Assembly (NCBI GenBank): GCA_963578825.1
Contig: CAUZDW010000050.1
Span: forward strand, 1-28,755
Length of the DNA: 28,755 nt
DNA from: JAJDNS01 sp963578825
GTDB lineage: Bacteria; Acidobacteriota; Vicinamibacteria; Fen-336
Direction: 5' to 3'
Made by a program: the position numbers and the translations under genes
Notes under the pieces: generated by a model
Told to the model about the DNA's origin: nothing
Databases searched by the model: none
Seen by the model: the letters and a program-made list of their open reading frames with translations, nothing else
In this document: positions 1-7,222 of the stretch, piece after piece
Position numbering within the stretch: the stretch's first letter is position 1
Layout of the letters: each line of letters starts with the position of its first letter

Positions 1-90
1 TTCGTGTGGACCAAGACCGCCGATCAGATCCTGGCCAGCATCGCCCGCTTCGCTCAACGAACGATCGCTATCGACCAAACAGACTCCTGA
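1..90 (+). mobile_element. IS630-family transposase, C-terminal end only
   Basis: The first 29 codons read in frame to a TGA at 88-90 and give a peptide starting FVWTKTADQILASIARF. This matches my recollection of the conserved tail of IS630-type DDE transposases, which commonly end with a WTKTAD...RF(C)QR motif. The window begins inside the gene, so the catalytic DDE residues cannot be seen and I cannot tell whether the element is intact. It reads toward the kinase gene that starts at 133. Identification rests on motif memory only; a protein search of the 29 residues would settle it. Confidence 0.7.
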
Positions 91-99
91 TGCTAACTT
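91..99 (+). promoter_or_regulatory. Extended -10 promoter for the kinase gene
   Basis: TGC-TAACTT fits the TGn-TANNNT extended -10 form seen repeatedly in this window. Transcription would start near 106, giving a leader of about 27 nt that contains the purine-rich GAGGGGAGG ribosome-binding site. The box lies inside the presumed IS630 end, so the insertion sequence may supply this promoter. Confidence 0.45.
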
Positions 100-115
100 C
101 TGTAACGGGACACTA
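93..115 (+). repeat. Probable right terminal inverted repeat of the IS630 element
   Basis: Just after the transposase stop the sequence runs CTAACTT...GGGACACTAG. IS630-type elements often end in a ...GGACACTAG-like repeat and duplicate a TA on insertion; here the TA would be 114-115. The matching left end is outside the window, so this is inferred from the position and the ending. Confidence 0.4.
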
Positions 116-132
116 GAGGGGAGGCGAGTAAA

Positions 133-2022
133 GTGAGCGAGAGCAAGCCAGCCGCCCCCCTGCCGAGCGAGATCGCGGGGCGCTACCAGATCATTCAGAA
201 GCTCGGGGCCGGTGCGTTCGGCACCGTCTTCAAGGCCAAGGACACGACCCTCGGGCGCATGGTCGCGATCAAGACCATCCGGCTCGAGGGCCTGGCGGCC
301 TCGGTGGCGAGCCTGGACGAGCTCCTCGTCCGCTTCAAGCGCGAGGCCACGGTCTCGGCCCAGCTCAAGCACCCGAACATCGTCACCATCTACGACATCG
401 GGAACACCGACGGCCTCAGCTACATCGCCATGGAGTTCATCGACGGCGTGGGGCTCGACCGCATCATTGCCGAGAGCGGAAAGGTCCCCGTCGAGCGGGC
501 AGCCGGGCTCACCGCCCAGGTCGCCGACGCCCTCGACTTCGCCCACACGCACGGCGTCGTCCATCGCGACATCAAGCCCGCCAACATCATGGTGGAGGCC
601 GGGGAGCGGGTGAAGGTCGCGGACTTCGGTATCGCCCGGGCCACCGAGTCGGCCGACAACCTGACCGCGACCGGGAGCCTTCTGGGGACCCCGTCGTACA
701 TGAGCCCGGAGCAGGCAAAGGGCGAGAAGGTCCTGGGGCCAAGCGACCTCTTCTCCGTCGGGTGCGTGCTCTACGAGCTCCTCGCCGGGCGCAAGGCCTT
801 CCGTGGAGACTCGATCACGGCGCTGATCTTCAAGGTCATCACCGCGGAGCCGGACGCCCTGCAGGAGATCGATCCCTCGATCCCGGACGAGGCGGTGCGG
901 ATCGTCAAGAAGGCTCTCTCGAAGGAGGTCGCCACACGCTACAAGACCGGGCGCGAGATGGCCGACGAGCTCCTGGCTCTGACCCAGCCTGGCCAGATCC
1001 CCACGGTGCGCACCACCGATGTGCCCACGGCGACGCTCACGGCGCCGAACGCGCCGACGATCTCCAGCCCGCCCACGGCGCAGGGCACGATCTCCTCGAC
1101 ACGTCGCCAACCCGAGCGAAGCGGCGGGAAGGGCCTGGCGCGGGGAATCGCCCTGCAGCTCCGGAGGCGGCGCCCGCCCCGACCCTCGAGCAGGGCGGGA
1201 CAGCACCGGTGCCCCCGACCCGGATCTCGCCGCCGCCGGTTCCACGCGGCCGTCGTCCTGCTGGGAATCCTCGCCGTGGGGGCGTGGTTCTTTCTGAGGC
1301 CAGGGGAGCCCGCAGCGGAGGCCCCGCCCGAGGCGGTGGCTCAGCTCACGACCCCTCCGGAGGGAGCGACGCCCACTCTCCCAGCCGCCTCGCCCACCGT
1401 CGCTCCGGCGTCGTCGGACACTCCCGAGCAACCGGCGGCTTCTGCACCCGCCACCAGGCCGCGGAGCGCGACTGCCGCGCCGCGGTCGACGGTGCCCGTC
1501 CAACAGCAGCCTGCACCCGTCGGGTCGACCGGAGCTCAGACGGCGCCGCCGCCCCCTCAGGCGGCGCCACCTCCACCGCCGGCCGACGATTTTCTCGACC
1601 AGCTCCCGCAAGAGGCTCCGGACGGCCGGGCGGCTGGCAACGCGCTGGCCGACCAGTACCGCTCGGGCAGAGGCTCCGGCTCTAGCTCGAGCTTCGGCTC
1701 CTCGGGCCAGTACAAGCGACGTCCGCGCATTCCCCGCCACGGCCCGGCCGAGCAGCCGGCGGTGCGCGGCCTCGCATGGATCCTGAGCGCACAGAAGGCA
1801 CATCGTAGAAGGACGGGCCGGTATGGCACGCTGGACGAGCTGTTGAAGGCGGGCGATCTGCCGCTCACCGCCAGGCGGAGCGAAAACGGCTGGGTCCGCC
1901 AGCAGTACCGCTTCACCGTCACCGCGGCCGGGAACACCTTCCGTGCTAAGGCCCAGCCCCTCTCGCCAGCGGGTCGGGCGTTCTACACGGACGACTCGGG
2001 ATTCGTCCTCGTGGACGACTAG
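133..2022 (+). CDS. Membrane-anchored Ser/Thr protein kinase with C-terminal pilin-like domain
   Basis: A 629-residue Hanks-type Ser/Thr kinase. The catalytic domain covers about residues 17-285: Gly-rich loop GAGAFG near 25-30, VAIK lysine near 47, HRDIKPAN near 144-151, DFG near 164, and GTPSYMSPEQ. A Thr/Pro/Ala linker and an Arg-rich stretch precede one membrane segment near 370-391. A long Pro/Ala-rich outer stalk follows. The last 90 residues (AVRGLAWILSAQKAHRRR, YGTLDELL, YRFTV, FYTDDSG) resemble the globular part of type IV pilin-like proteins; I infer an extracytoplasmic sensor or assembly domain. The GTG start is chosen because GAGGGGAGGCGAG lies just upstream. Near 1140-1230 a neighbouring frame reads as a more natural Pro/Ala linker, which suggests two compensating frameshifts. 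The stop directly abuts the stop of the convergent GAF gene. Confidence 0.9.
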   Translation: MSESKPAAPLPSEIAGRYQIIQKLGAGAFGTVFKAKDTTLGRMVAIKTIRLEGLAASVASLDELLVRFKREATVSAQLKHPNIVTIYDIGNTDGLSYIAMEFIDGVGLDRIIAESGKVPVERAAGLTAQVADALDFAHTHGVVHRDIKPANIMVEAGERVKVADFGIARATESADNLTATGSLLGTPSYMSPEQAKGEKVLGPSDLFSVGCVLYELLAGRKAFRGDSITALIFKVITAEPDALQEIDPSIPDEAVRIVKKALSKEVATRYKTGREMADELLALTQPGQIPTVRTTDVPTATLTAPNAPTISSPPTAQGTISSTRRQPERSGGKGLARGIALQLRRRRPPRPSSRAGQHRCPRPGSRRRRFHAAVVLLGILAVGAWFFLRPGEPAAEAPPEAVAQLTTPPEGATPTLPAASPTVAPASSDTPEQPAASAPATRPRSATAAPRSTVPVQQQPAPVGSTGAQTAPPPPQAAPPPPPADDFLDQLPQEAPDGRAAGNALADQYRSGRGSGSSSSFGSSGQYKRRPRIPRHGPAEQPAVRGLAWILSAQKAHRRRTGRYGTLDELLKAGDLPLTARRSENGWVRQQYRFTVTAAGNTFRAKAQPLSPAGRAFYTDDSGFVLVDD

Positions 2023-2562
2023 CTAGAAGTCGTCGGGCCGGGCTTCCGCAAAGTAGGGAGCGAGCCGCTCGAAGATCTCCCGGGCCCGCTTCAGGTCCGC
2101 ATCGGTGAAGTCCGCACCAGCGGCCCCGGCGTTTGCTCCCTTGCGGCTGATCTCCGCGACGCCGATCACCTGCTGCCGAACCAGTATCGGCGTCGTCACC
2201 ATCTTCTGGGTTGGCGTCGGCTGGTCGCGGAGCTTGACGCTCTCGAAGAACGTCACGTGCTTCACCATCGGCACGTTGTTGATCACCTCGCCCTTGCGAC
2301 TCGTGACCACGCGGACCGCGATCGCATCGCGCTTCGTGAGGGGGATCGTGCCGAGCTGGGCGAAGGCGCGGGGAGCGACGAAGCGGAGATGCTTGCCGTC
2401 GGTCGTCATCAGCAGGATGGCGACTTCGTCCGGCCTGCAGTTGAAGGCCTAGCCGACCGCCTTGACGATCAGGTCCGACATGTCGAGAAGGAGCTCTCCG
2501 CGATCGGCAATCTTGTCCTTCTGACCGACCATCGCCGAGAGGATCTCGCCCAAGTCTTTCAT
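2023..2562 (-). pseudogene. GAF-domain protein interrupted by an in-frame TAG
   Basis: The reading frame starts at ATG 2562 behind GGGAGAG and encodes MKDLGEILSAMVGQK, continuing to VKAVG. An amber codon at 2451-2449 follows, after which the frame resumes at once with AFNCRPDEVAILL and runs to 2023. The downstream part (KMVTTPILVRQQVIGVAEIS) is typical of a GAF ligand-binding domain, and the two parts together give about 179 residues. Reading the TAG as CAG (Gln) would restore a continuous protein, so a point mutation is the simplest explanation. Internal re-initiation at the ATG at 2409 would leave a 128-residue fragment. A very good promoter and ribosome-binding site remain upstream, so the inactivation may be recent. 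Readthrough or a sequencing error are alternatives. Confidence 0.75.
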
Positions 2563-2597
2563 ACTGTCTCTCCCACACCGTCTCGCTGCATGCGAGG

Positions 2598-2606
2598 ATT
2601 ATAGCA
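2598..2606 (-). promoter_or_regulatory. Extended -10 promoter for the GAF gene
   Basis: On the minus strand this reads TGC-TATAAT, a perfect extended -10 element. Transcription should start near 2591, leaving a leader of about 29 nt with a GGGAGAG ribosome-binding site before ATG 2562. It sits in the 53-nt gap after the radical-SAM-like gene. No convincing -35 is visible, which is acceptable for an extended -10. Confidence 0.6.
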
Positions 2607-2615
2607 ACGTCAGTC

Positions 2616-3980
2616 TCAGTCGACCCGGGGTGCACGCCAGCGCCGGCCGGTGCGGAGAATCGTCGAGGTCTCCACGATCAGGCGCTCGATGTCGAGGACG
2701 AAAAAGCCCGCCTTCACACGGGCCCGGGCCAGGATGTGCACCAGGCGCTTGCCGAGCAGCCGCCCGGGGGGGCGCTGTGCCTCGGTGAGGAAGAAGAGCC
2801 GACGCCGCAGCCGGCGCTCGGCCCGGGGGTTCGGCCACGGAGCCTGCTCCTGTTCGACCCAGCCCTGGAGATCGGCGGGCCCGGCGGCATCCTCTTCGGG
2901 AGGATAGACCCGCCTGCGCTCGAGGGGCGTCTCGAACCGCGGGTTGATGGCCGTCAACGCGCGGGCCACCGAATCGGCAGCGGCAATGCCGTCGTAGTCC
3001 GGCCGCGGGGCGTCCACGAAGAGTACGAATCGCCCGGCCACCCTCGCGGCGTTCAGGAGCGATCCGGCCTCGAGCAGCTTCTGGCGACTCTCCCCCAGCA
3101 GCGCGCTCCCCGGAGTGATGAGGACGTGGATCCGCCCGCACCCGCTCTCGCGGAGAAGCCGTAGACCCTCCGCACCGGTCCTGAGTACGTCCTCCGGCCG
3201 AGCCCCCACCTCCCAACTCACCCTGCGGCCCTCGTCGACGAGGCCGCGGGCCAGCGCGTCGACCCGGGAGGCGTCCGCGAAGAAGTCCTCCTCCTGAAAG
3301 AGGACCGCCTCGAGCGCGTGCCGGTCGGCCAGCTCGCTCACCTCGGCGACGACGCGGTCCGGAGGCAGGGTCCACCAGCGCCCGGCCTCTGCCCCTGCCC
3401 CAGTCCGTCCACGGCTCGACGAGTAGTCGAGCCGCCGGCCTCCGCGCACCCTGAAGTACCGGGCGAGATCGAGGAGGCCGTACTCCGCGGGGCGCACGCG
3501 ATCGGCCGCCGGGGGAAGCAGCGCTCTGACGGACTCCTGGCCGGGGACGGCGACACCTGCGACCTCCCCGAGCCCGCTTCCCGAACGAATCGCAGCGAGA
3601 CACGCGCCAATGGCTTGCTCTCCTGCCCCGACGACGCAGCCGTCCACGTCTCCCGTGGCCAGGCACTGGCCCGGCAGGAAGGTGGCGTGCGGCCCCCCCC
3701 AGATGACCGGGAGACGGGGGTTGGCCCACCGCGCGGCCCGGCTGACGCTGAGCGCGTCGCGCAGCGGCTGGCCCGTCCGGACCGTCACTGCCAGGCAGGC
3801 TGCATCGGCGGCCAGCTCGACCACCCTGGCCTCCGGGGCGAGGTCGAGCCGGCCATCGACCAGCACGACGTGCTCGTCGGGAAGTGCCGAGGCGACGGCA
3901 AGCAGCCCCAGCGGCATGCGCACGCCCTCGTCGCGGGGCTGGTAGAGCACGACGGGCTGGCGAGAGTGTCTTGGGCTCAT
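2616..3980 (-). CDS. B12-binding/radical-SAM-like protein lacking the FeS-cluster cysteines
   Basis: 454 residues. The N-terminal third (PLGLLAVASALP, VVLVDGRLDL, VIWGGPHATFLP) follows the pattern of the cobalamin-binding Rossmann domain found ahead of radical SAM domains in this family. The central part (LDYSSSRG, then WWTLPPDRVVAEVSELADRH, VLFQEEDFFAD, GLRLLRESGC) follows the radical SAM barrel. Family members carry CX3CX2C immediately after SSRG. Here the segment reads RTGAGAEA: the spacing is kept but the Cys positions are R, G and A, and no Cys codon occurs there in any frame. It should therefore not bind a canonical [4Fe-4S] cluster and is unlikely to do SAM radical chemistry. Its ATG overlaps the previous gene's TGA (ATGA), so the two are probably coupled. 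It could be degenerate or a non-catalytic partner. Confidence 0.75.
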   Translation of the reverse strand: MSPRHSRQPVVLYQPRDEGVRMPLGLLAVASALPDEHVVLVDGRLDLAPEARVVELAADAACLAVTVRTGQPLRDALSVSRAARWANPRLPVIWGGPHATFLPGQCLATGDVDGCVVGAGEQAIGACLAAIRSGSGLGEVAGVAVPGQESVRALLPPAADRVRPAEYGLLDLARYFRVRGGRRLDYSSSRGRTGAGAEAGRWWTLPPDRVVAEVSELADRHALEAVLFQEEDFFADASRVDALARGLVDEGRRVSWEVGARPEDVLRTGAEGLRLLRESGCGRIHVLITPGSALLGESRQKLLEAGSLLNAARVAGRFVLFVDAPRPDYDGIAAADSVARALTAINPRFETPLERRRVYPPEEDAAGPADLQGWVEQEQAPWPNPRAERRLRRRLFFLTEAQRPPGRLLGKRLVHILARARVKAGFFVLDIERLIVETSTILRTGRRWRAPRVD

Positions 3981-4561
3981 CGCCTGACCCCCTCGAGCAG
4001 GAGGCTGTCACCCAGGGTGCGCAAGAGAGGCCACGAGGCGACGACGTGCTCCGCCGCAGCGAGCAGTCCCAGGGAGAGAGCGTGGCGTTCGGCCCACTCG
4101 GCCTTCGGTCGCAACGGAAGCAGCACACCCACGGCCCGCACATGGTGCCACGAGAAGCCCGGGCCGAAGGCCTTTCGCCACGACGAGGCCGAGAGGCAGG
4201 GCCCCTCTCTCCCCTCCGCGCGGGCCCGTCGCGGCTCCGGCCACTCGCCGGTGCCCCGGAGCGCCTTCTCGAGGACCGCGGGGAGCGGCCAGCACCCCGG
4301 GATCGCGCAGGCCACCGGCGAAGCTGGCCGAAGGGCTGCGGTCACCCTGCGACCAAGTGCGGCCACGTCCAGACCCCGGGTGCCGCCCGGAGCGATCCAG
4401 GCTGCATCGAACGATCCCGGTGTCTCGAGCGCCGCCACGTCGATCTCCCCGGCCACGACGAGAACGTTCCTCCCGTCCATTGCCAGGCGAGCGCGGCACG
4501 CTTCCAGCGCCTCGATATCGATCCACGCCGGCTCACTGGAGGAGAGGTCCATTGCGCTCAC
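3977..4561 (-). CDS. Methyltransferase-like protein missing the SAM-binding N-terminus
   Basis: About 194 residues from GTG 4561, or 191 from ATG 4552. GTG is preferred because GAGGAGG lies about 7 nt upstream and the start overlaps the flippase stop as GTGA. The order GSFDAAWIAPGG, LRPASPVACAIPG, then FSWHHVRAVGVLLP resembles the second half of class I SAM-dependent methyltransferases encoded near glycan genes. The usual first half, including the GxGxG SAM loop (motif I), is absent, and the flippase leaves no room for it upstream. Activity as a standalone enzyme is doubtful. Coupled overlaps on both sides suggest it is still translated. Assignment is by resemblance; a fold prediction could revise it. 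Confidence 0.55.
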   Translation of the reverse strand: MSAMDLSSSEPAWIDIEALEACRARLAMDGRNVLVVAGEIDVAALETPGSFDAAWIAPGGTRGLDVAALGRRVTAALRPASPVACAIPGCWPLPAVLEKALRGTGEWPEPRRARAEGREGPCLSASSWRKAFGPGFSWHHVRAVGVLLPLRPKAEWAERHALSLGLLAAAEHVVASWPLLRTLGDSLLLEGVRR

Positions 4562-6036
4562 GCCCGGCCCTCCTCGTCGGGAGCCGAGACGACGGAACCC
4601 CCGAGCATTCGTGCGGCGAGCGCCGGAAAGAGCCGCCACGCTCCGGCCAGGGTGGCCGCGTAGGTCAAGACGCCCACGGCGACGGCCAGAAACAGATTCT
4701 CTCGCACCCCCGACACGGCCAGCGCCATTGGAACGGTGGCGAGCAGCGCGAGAAGCACCGGCCGTGCAACCGGAACGGGGAACCCGGCAGCGGCGCAGGC
4801 GCGAACGCCGAGAAGGAGCAGCACCCCCTCGGCAAGCACAAGCCCCGCGGCGGCGCCCACCGCCCCCAAGCTCGGGATCAGCAGCAACGCCAGCACGAAC
4901 GCCACCGCCACTCGCGTGCCAGTCAATACAGGGAGCCACGACGAGCGGCCCGCGGCGATCAGCGACCAGACGGGGAGTGCGTTCATGAAGACGGGAACCA
5001 CGGCCAGCGCGAGCACACGCAGGCTCCGCGCGGCCGCCTCGTAGGGGGAGCCGAAGAGCAAGCCGAGAACGCCGGGAGCGACCAGCACGAGCCCCACTCC
5101 GGCCGGCGCGCCGAGCAACGCAAGGGTGGCCGACGTGCGCTGGCGCACCCCCGCGCCTCCTTTCAGCGCCTCCCTCGTCAACGCGGGCATGGCCCCCGCC
5201 GCGATCGCCGTGGGCATCATGGCCAGGAACCAGAGCACCTGGACGGCGGCGAACAGGAGAGCAGTCGAGCCGTCGTCGCGGACCATCGAGAAGATGATGA
5301 ACTCCACCCGGGTGCTCAGGAGAAGAAGCCCCCCGTAGACGGCCAGAGGCGCCGACGACAGGAGCACCGTGGCGACAGACGCATTGGGCGCCGGGGCCGC
5401 CGGGGGCCGCCGGAGGAGCATCCAGGCGCCCACGCCCAGGGCGGGAAGGGGCGAGATCGCCAGGCCCGCCGCCACGGTGGTGAGGCCCCCGCCGGCAGCA
5501 AGGGCCATGGCCACGAGGAGCAGGCCTCCGGCCCGGAGCACCAGGAGAACGATGGCCTCGTGCGCACGGGCCCCGCGGCAGCGCAGCGCGACCCCGAGGA
5601 ACTCCCCCCAACCGGACAGCGCGAAATAGAAGACGAGCAGCGTCAGGACGAGAGGTTGCAGTCGGCCAGCGGCGGGGCTGGCGGCGAGCCACGCGGCGGC
5701 TCCCAGGACGACGATCGCGAAGGCTCCGAAGAGAGCGACACGTGCCCGCACCAGGGCCCGAAGAGACAGGGTTCCCGCCACGAGGGCGCGGGTCGCGGTG
5801 AGCTGGAGGCCGAGCTCGGCCAGCTCCGCGAACAGCAGGGCGTATGCGGCCAGGCGTCCAAAGGCTCCGTAGTCTTCGAGGATCAGTCCCCGGGCCAGCA
5901 GGAGCGTGGTGGCAAGGAGCAGCAGACGGGAGGAGATCTCCGCCGCCAGCTTGATCGCGCTGCCGCGGGTGGCGTCGTCGGCCTCACGCGAAGCCCGGGA
6001 AAGGCCAGCGCTCGTCTCGGAGCTCACGCGGCCCAT
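4558..6036 (-). CDS. Polysaccharide/lipid-linked oligosaccharide flippase (Wzx/MATE-like)
   Basis: 492 residues, almost entirely hydrophobic, with roughly 12-14 membrane segments. The N-terminal part (SRLLLLATTLLLARGLILEDYGAFGRL) resembles the start of polysaccharide-export flippases, and the later stretch PGVLGLLFGSPYEAA followed by LRVLALAVVPVFMNA resembles their C-terminal domain. Such proteins move undecaprenyl-linked sugar units across the inner membrane. ATG 6036 follows an AAGG at suitable spacing. It is the first gene of an overlapping minus-strand trio with the methyltransferase-like and radical-SAM-like genes, and is divergent from the 6054 gene with only 17 nt between the two starts. 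No glycosyltransferase lies in the window, so its substrate is unknown. Confidence 0.8.
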   Translation of the reverse strand: MGRVSSETSAGLSRASREADDATRGSAIKLAAEISSRLLLLATTLLLARGLILEDYGAFGRLAAYALLFAELAELGLQLTATRALVAGTLSLRALVRARVALFGAFAIVVLGAAAWLAASPAAGRLQPLVLTLLVFYFALSGWGEFLGVALRCRGARAHEAIVLLVLRAGGLLLVAMALAAGGGLTTVAAGLAISPLPALGVGAWMLLRRPPAAPAPNASVATVLLSSAPLAVYGGLLLLSTRVEFIIFSMVRDDGSTALLFAAVQVLWFLAMMPTAIAAGAMPALTREALKGGAGVRQRTSATLALLGAPAGVGLVLVAPGVLGLLFGSPYEAAARSLRVLALAVVPVFMNALPVWSLIAAGRSSWLPVLTGTRVAVAFVLALLLIPSLGAVGAAAGLVLAEGVLLLLGVRACAAAGFPVPVARPVLLALLATVPMALAVSGVRENLFLAVAVGVLTYAATLAGAWRLFPALAARMLGGSVVSAPDEEGRA

Positions 6037-6044
6037 GATAACCT
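6036..6044 (+). promoter_or_regulatory. Extended -10 promoter for the 6054 membrane-protein gene
   Basis: TGA-TAACCT matches TGn-TANNNT and ends 9 nt before GTG 6054, so a transcript would begin only a few nt before the start codon. The box overlaps the start codon of the divergent flippase gene, so the two transcripts would compete for the same DNA. Confidence 0.35.
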
Positions 6045-6053
6045 TGCGCCTCT

Positions 6054-6899
6054 GTGAGTACCCTGGCGCTTACCATTGCCCTGTCGTGGGCCCTGGGCAG
6101 CCTCATGCATTTCTGGCCCCGCTTCCCTGTCCAATGGCGCCGGACCGCCTCGATCGCCTCCAGCGCCGCCGGCCTCGCCTTCCTCCTGGCCGGGCTCGCC
6201 GCCGAAGGCCTCCGCGAGACGGAGACGACGGCGCTGGTCGTCCTGGGCCCGTCCTATCTCAGGGGCACGTCCTCGGCCTCCGCAAGCCTGCACTACTACG
6301 TGCTCACCGCCGTGTGCCTCCTCCTCGGCTTCGCAGGCCTCGTCTTCGGCGGGCCGATCTCCAGCTGGCTGCGCCGCCACTGGCTCTGGAGCGCGGCCGC
6401 GGTGGCCTGGCTGGTCACCGTGATGCGGGTCCTGCTGGAGAAGAGCGCGGCACCAGCGCTTCTCATCGAGGTGGTGGGCGTCACGTGGATGGCGCCTGTG
6501 GCCGGGGCATTCTTCGCGGTGTGTCTTCGAGCCGAGGGGCGGCCATTCAGGGATCTCCTGCGCCCGCTCGTGGCCTACGCATTCCTCGTCCGAGGGTTCG
6601 TCGCGCTCGTCGGGGTCGTGGCCACCCGATTTCACCTCGGAACCCACTACGACGTGTCGTCGCTGGTGAGCGTGACCCTGAGCCTGACGGGGACCGAGCG
6701 CACCTTCCAGAGCGGGAGCTGGCCGCAGATCTTCTGGCTCACTCTCCTCCCCCAGCTGGCGATCCTGCCGCTGTTCAGCATCGTCTCGGGGCTCATCGGG
6801 AGCGCTCTCGCGTGGCGCTTCTGCCCGGGCCCGAGCGCCCGTCACAGCGCCGCCGCCGAGGCCATCGCAGCGGACGTCGCCTCCCGCAACCAGGAGTAG
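6054..6899 (+). CDS. Polytopic membrane protein of unknown function
   Basis: 281 residues from GTG 6054. I do not recognise the family. About seven hydrophobic segments are visible, near residues 3-20, 30-50, 78-98, 106-126, 133-158, 170-192 and 225-255. A polar stretch FHLGTHYDVSSLVSVTLSLTG before the last segment may form an outer or substrate-facing loop. The C-terminal 25 residues are soluble and Ala-rich. There is no Shine-Dalgarno; the nearby TGATAACCT box suggests a nearly leaderless mRNA. The gene faces away from the flippase gene and converges on the small lipoprotein gene, ending 3 nt before that gene's end. Confidence 0.7.
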   Translation: MSTLALTIALSWALGSLMHFWPRFPVQWRRTASIASSAAGLAFLLAGLAAEGLRETETTALVVLGPSYLRGTSSASASLHYYVLTAVCLLLGFAGLVFGGPISSWLRRHWLWSAAAVAWLVTVMRVLLEKSAAPALLIEVVGVTWMAPVAGAFFAVCLRAEGRPFRDLLRPLVAYAFLVRGFVALVGVVATRFHLGTHYDVSSLVSVTLSLTGTERTFQSGSWPQIFWLTLLPQLAILPLFSIVSGLIGSALAWRFCPGPSARHSAAAEAIAADVASRNQE

Positions 6900-6902
6900 T
6901 CG

Positions 6903-7124
6903 TCAGCGCACGTTGCAGCTGGTGGCGCCGACACCGGAGCCGCAGCGCTGGCTGTCGTCGCTGAACGTGGAGCACACGAAGCCCATCTCGCAGTCGTCGT
7001 CGCTCGTACACGTCGCGCACTCGTCGCCGGTGTTGCACGCGGCCAGCGGAGCGGCGAGGAGCGAAACCGCCAGGAGGAGTCGACCGGCGGAACGGATCCA
7101 TCGGGATGTCATGAAGCCAGGCAC
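6903..7124 (-). CDS. Small cysteine-rich secreted lipoprotein
   Basis: 73 residues from GTG 7124, or 69 from ATG 7112. A basic N-terminus is followed by the hydrophobic stretch LLLAVSLLAAPLAAC, ending in a lipobox (LAAC), so signal peptidase II should cleave before the Cys. The mature part is only about 44 residues and has eight Cys including the lipidated one (ECATCTSDDDCEMGFVCS...RC...SC), probably forming disulfide bonds. GTG 7124 is preferred because TAAAAT ends exactly 6 nt upstream, predicting a leaderless mRNA; neither start has a Shine-Dalgarno. The pattern recalls small Cys-rich domains in secreted proteins of myxobacteria, but I assign no function. It sits beside the ileS-lspA-lgt run whose products would process it. 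Confidence 0.75.
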   Translation of the reverse strand: MPGFMTSRWIRSAGRLLLAVSLLAAPLAACNTGDECATCTSDDDCEMGFVCSTFSDDSQRCGSGVGATSCNVR

Positions 7125-7130
7125 GGACCT

Positions 7131-7136
7131 ATTTTA
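7131..7136 (-). promoter_or_regulatory. -10 box for the Cys-rich lipoprotein (leaderless)
   Basis: TAAAAT on the minus strand is followed by 6 nt and then GTG 7124, the spacing expected if transcription starts at or next to the start codon. Confidence 0.45.
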
Positions 7137-7175
7137 GCCGATCCGACGCCCGGCGGCTGCCCGGTAGTCACTGAT

Positions 7176-7205
7176 TTGACGCCCTTTCGAGCCGCGTGCT
7201 ACCTT
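7176..7205 (+). promoter_or_regulatory. Promoter of the ileS operon
   Basis: TTGACG (7176-7181) is followed by 18 nt and TACCTT (7200-7205), preceded by TGC, so both a -35 and an extended -10 are present. Transcription would start near 7212, about 11 nt before ATG 7223. This excludes the upstream GTG at 7196 as the start. Confidence 0.5.
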
Positions 7206-7222
7206 GCTCGTTTGAGCGCTTC

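Noticed and set aside
762..1685. Separate gene in another frame inside the kinase
   Set aside because: It spans kinase C-lobe coding and has no domain of its own. Only its short Pro/Ala section near 1150-1230 is of interest, as a sign of frameshift.
3318..6057. Long plus-strand frames opposite the flippase/methyltransferase/radical-SAM genes
   Set aside because: They are Arg/Pro/His-rich shadows; the minus-strand genes have membrane segments, family motifs and coupled starts.
7125..7222. T-box leader before ileS
   Set aside because: The gap is too short and no T-box sequence is present; an ordinary promoter fits.
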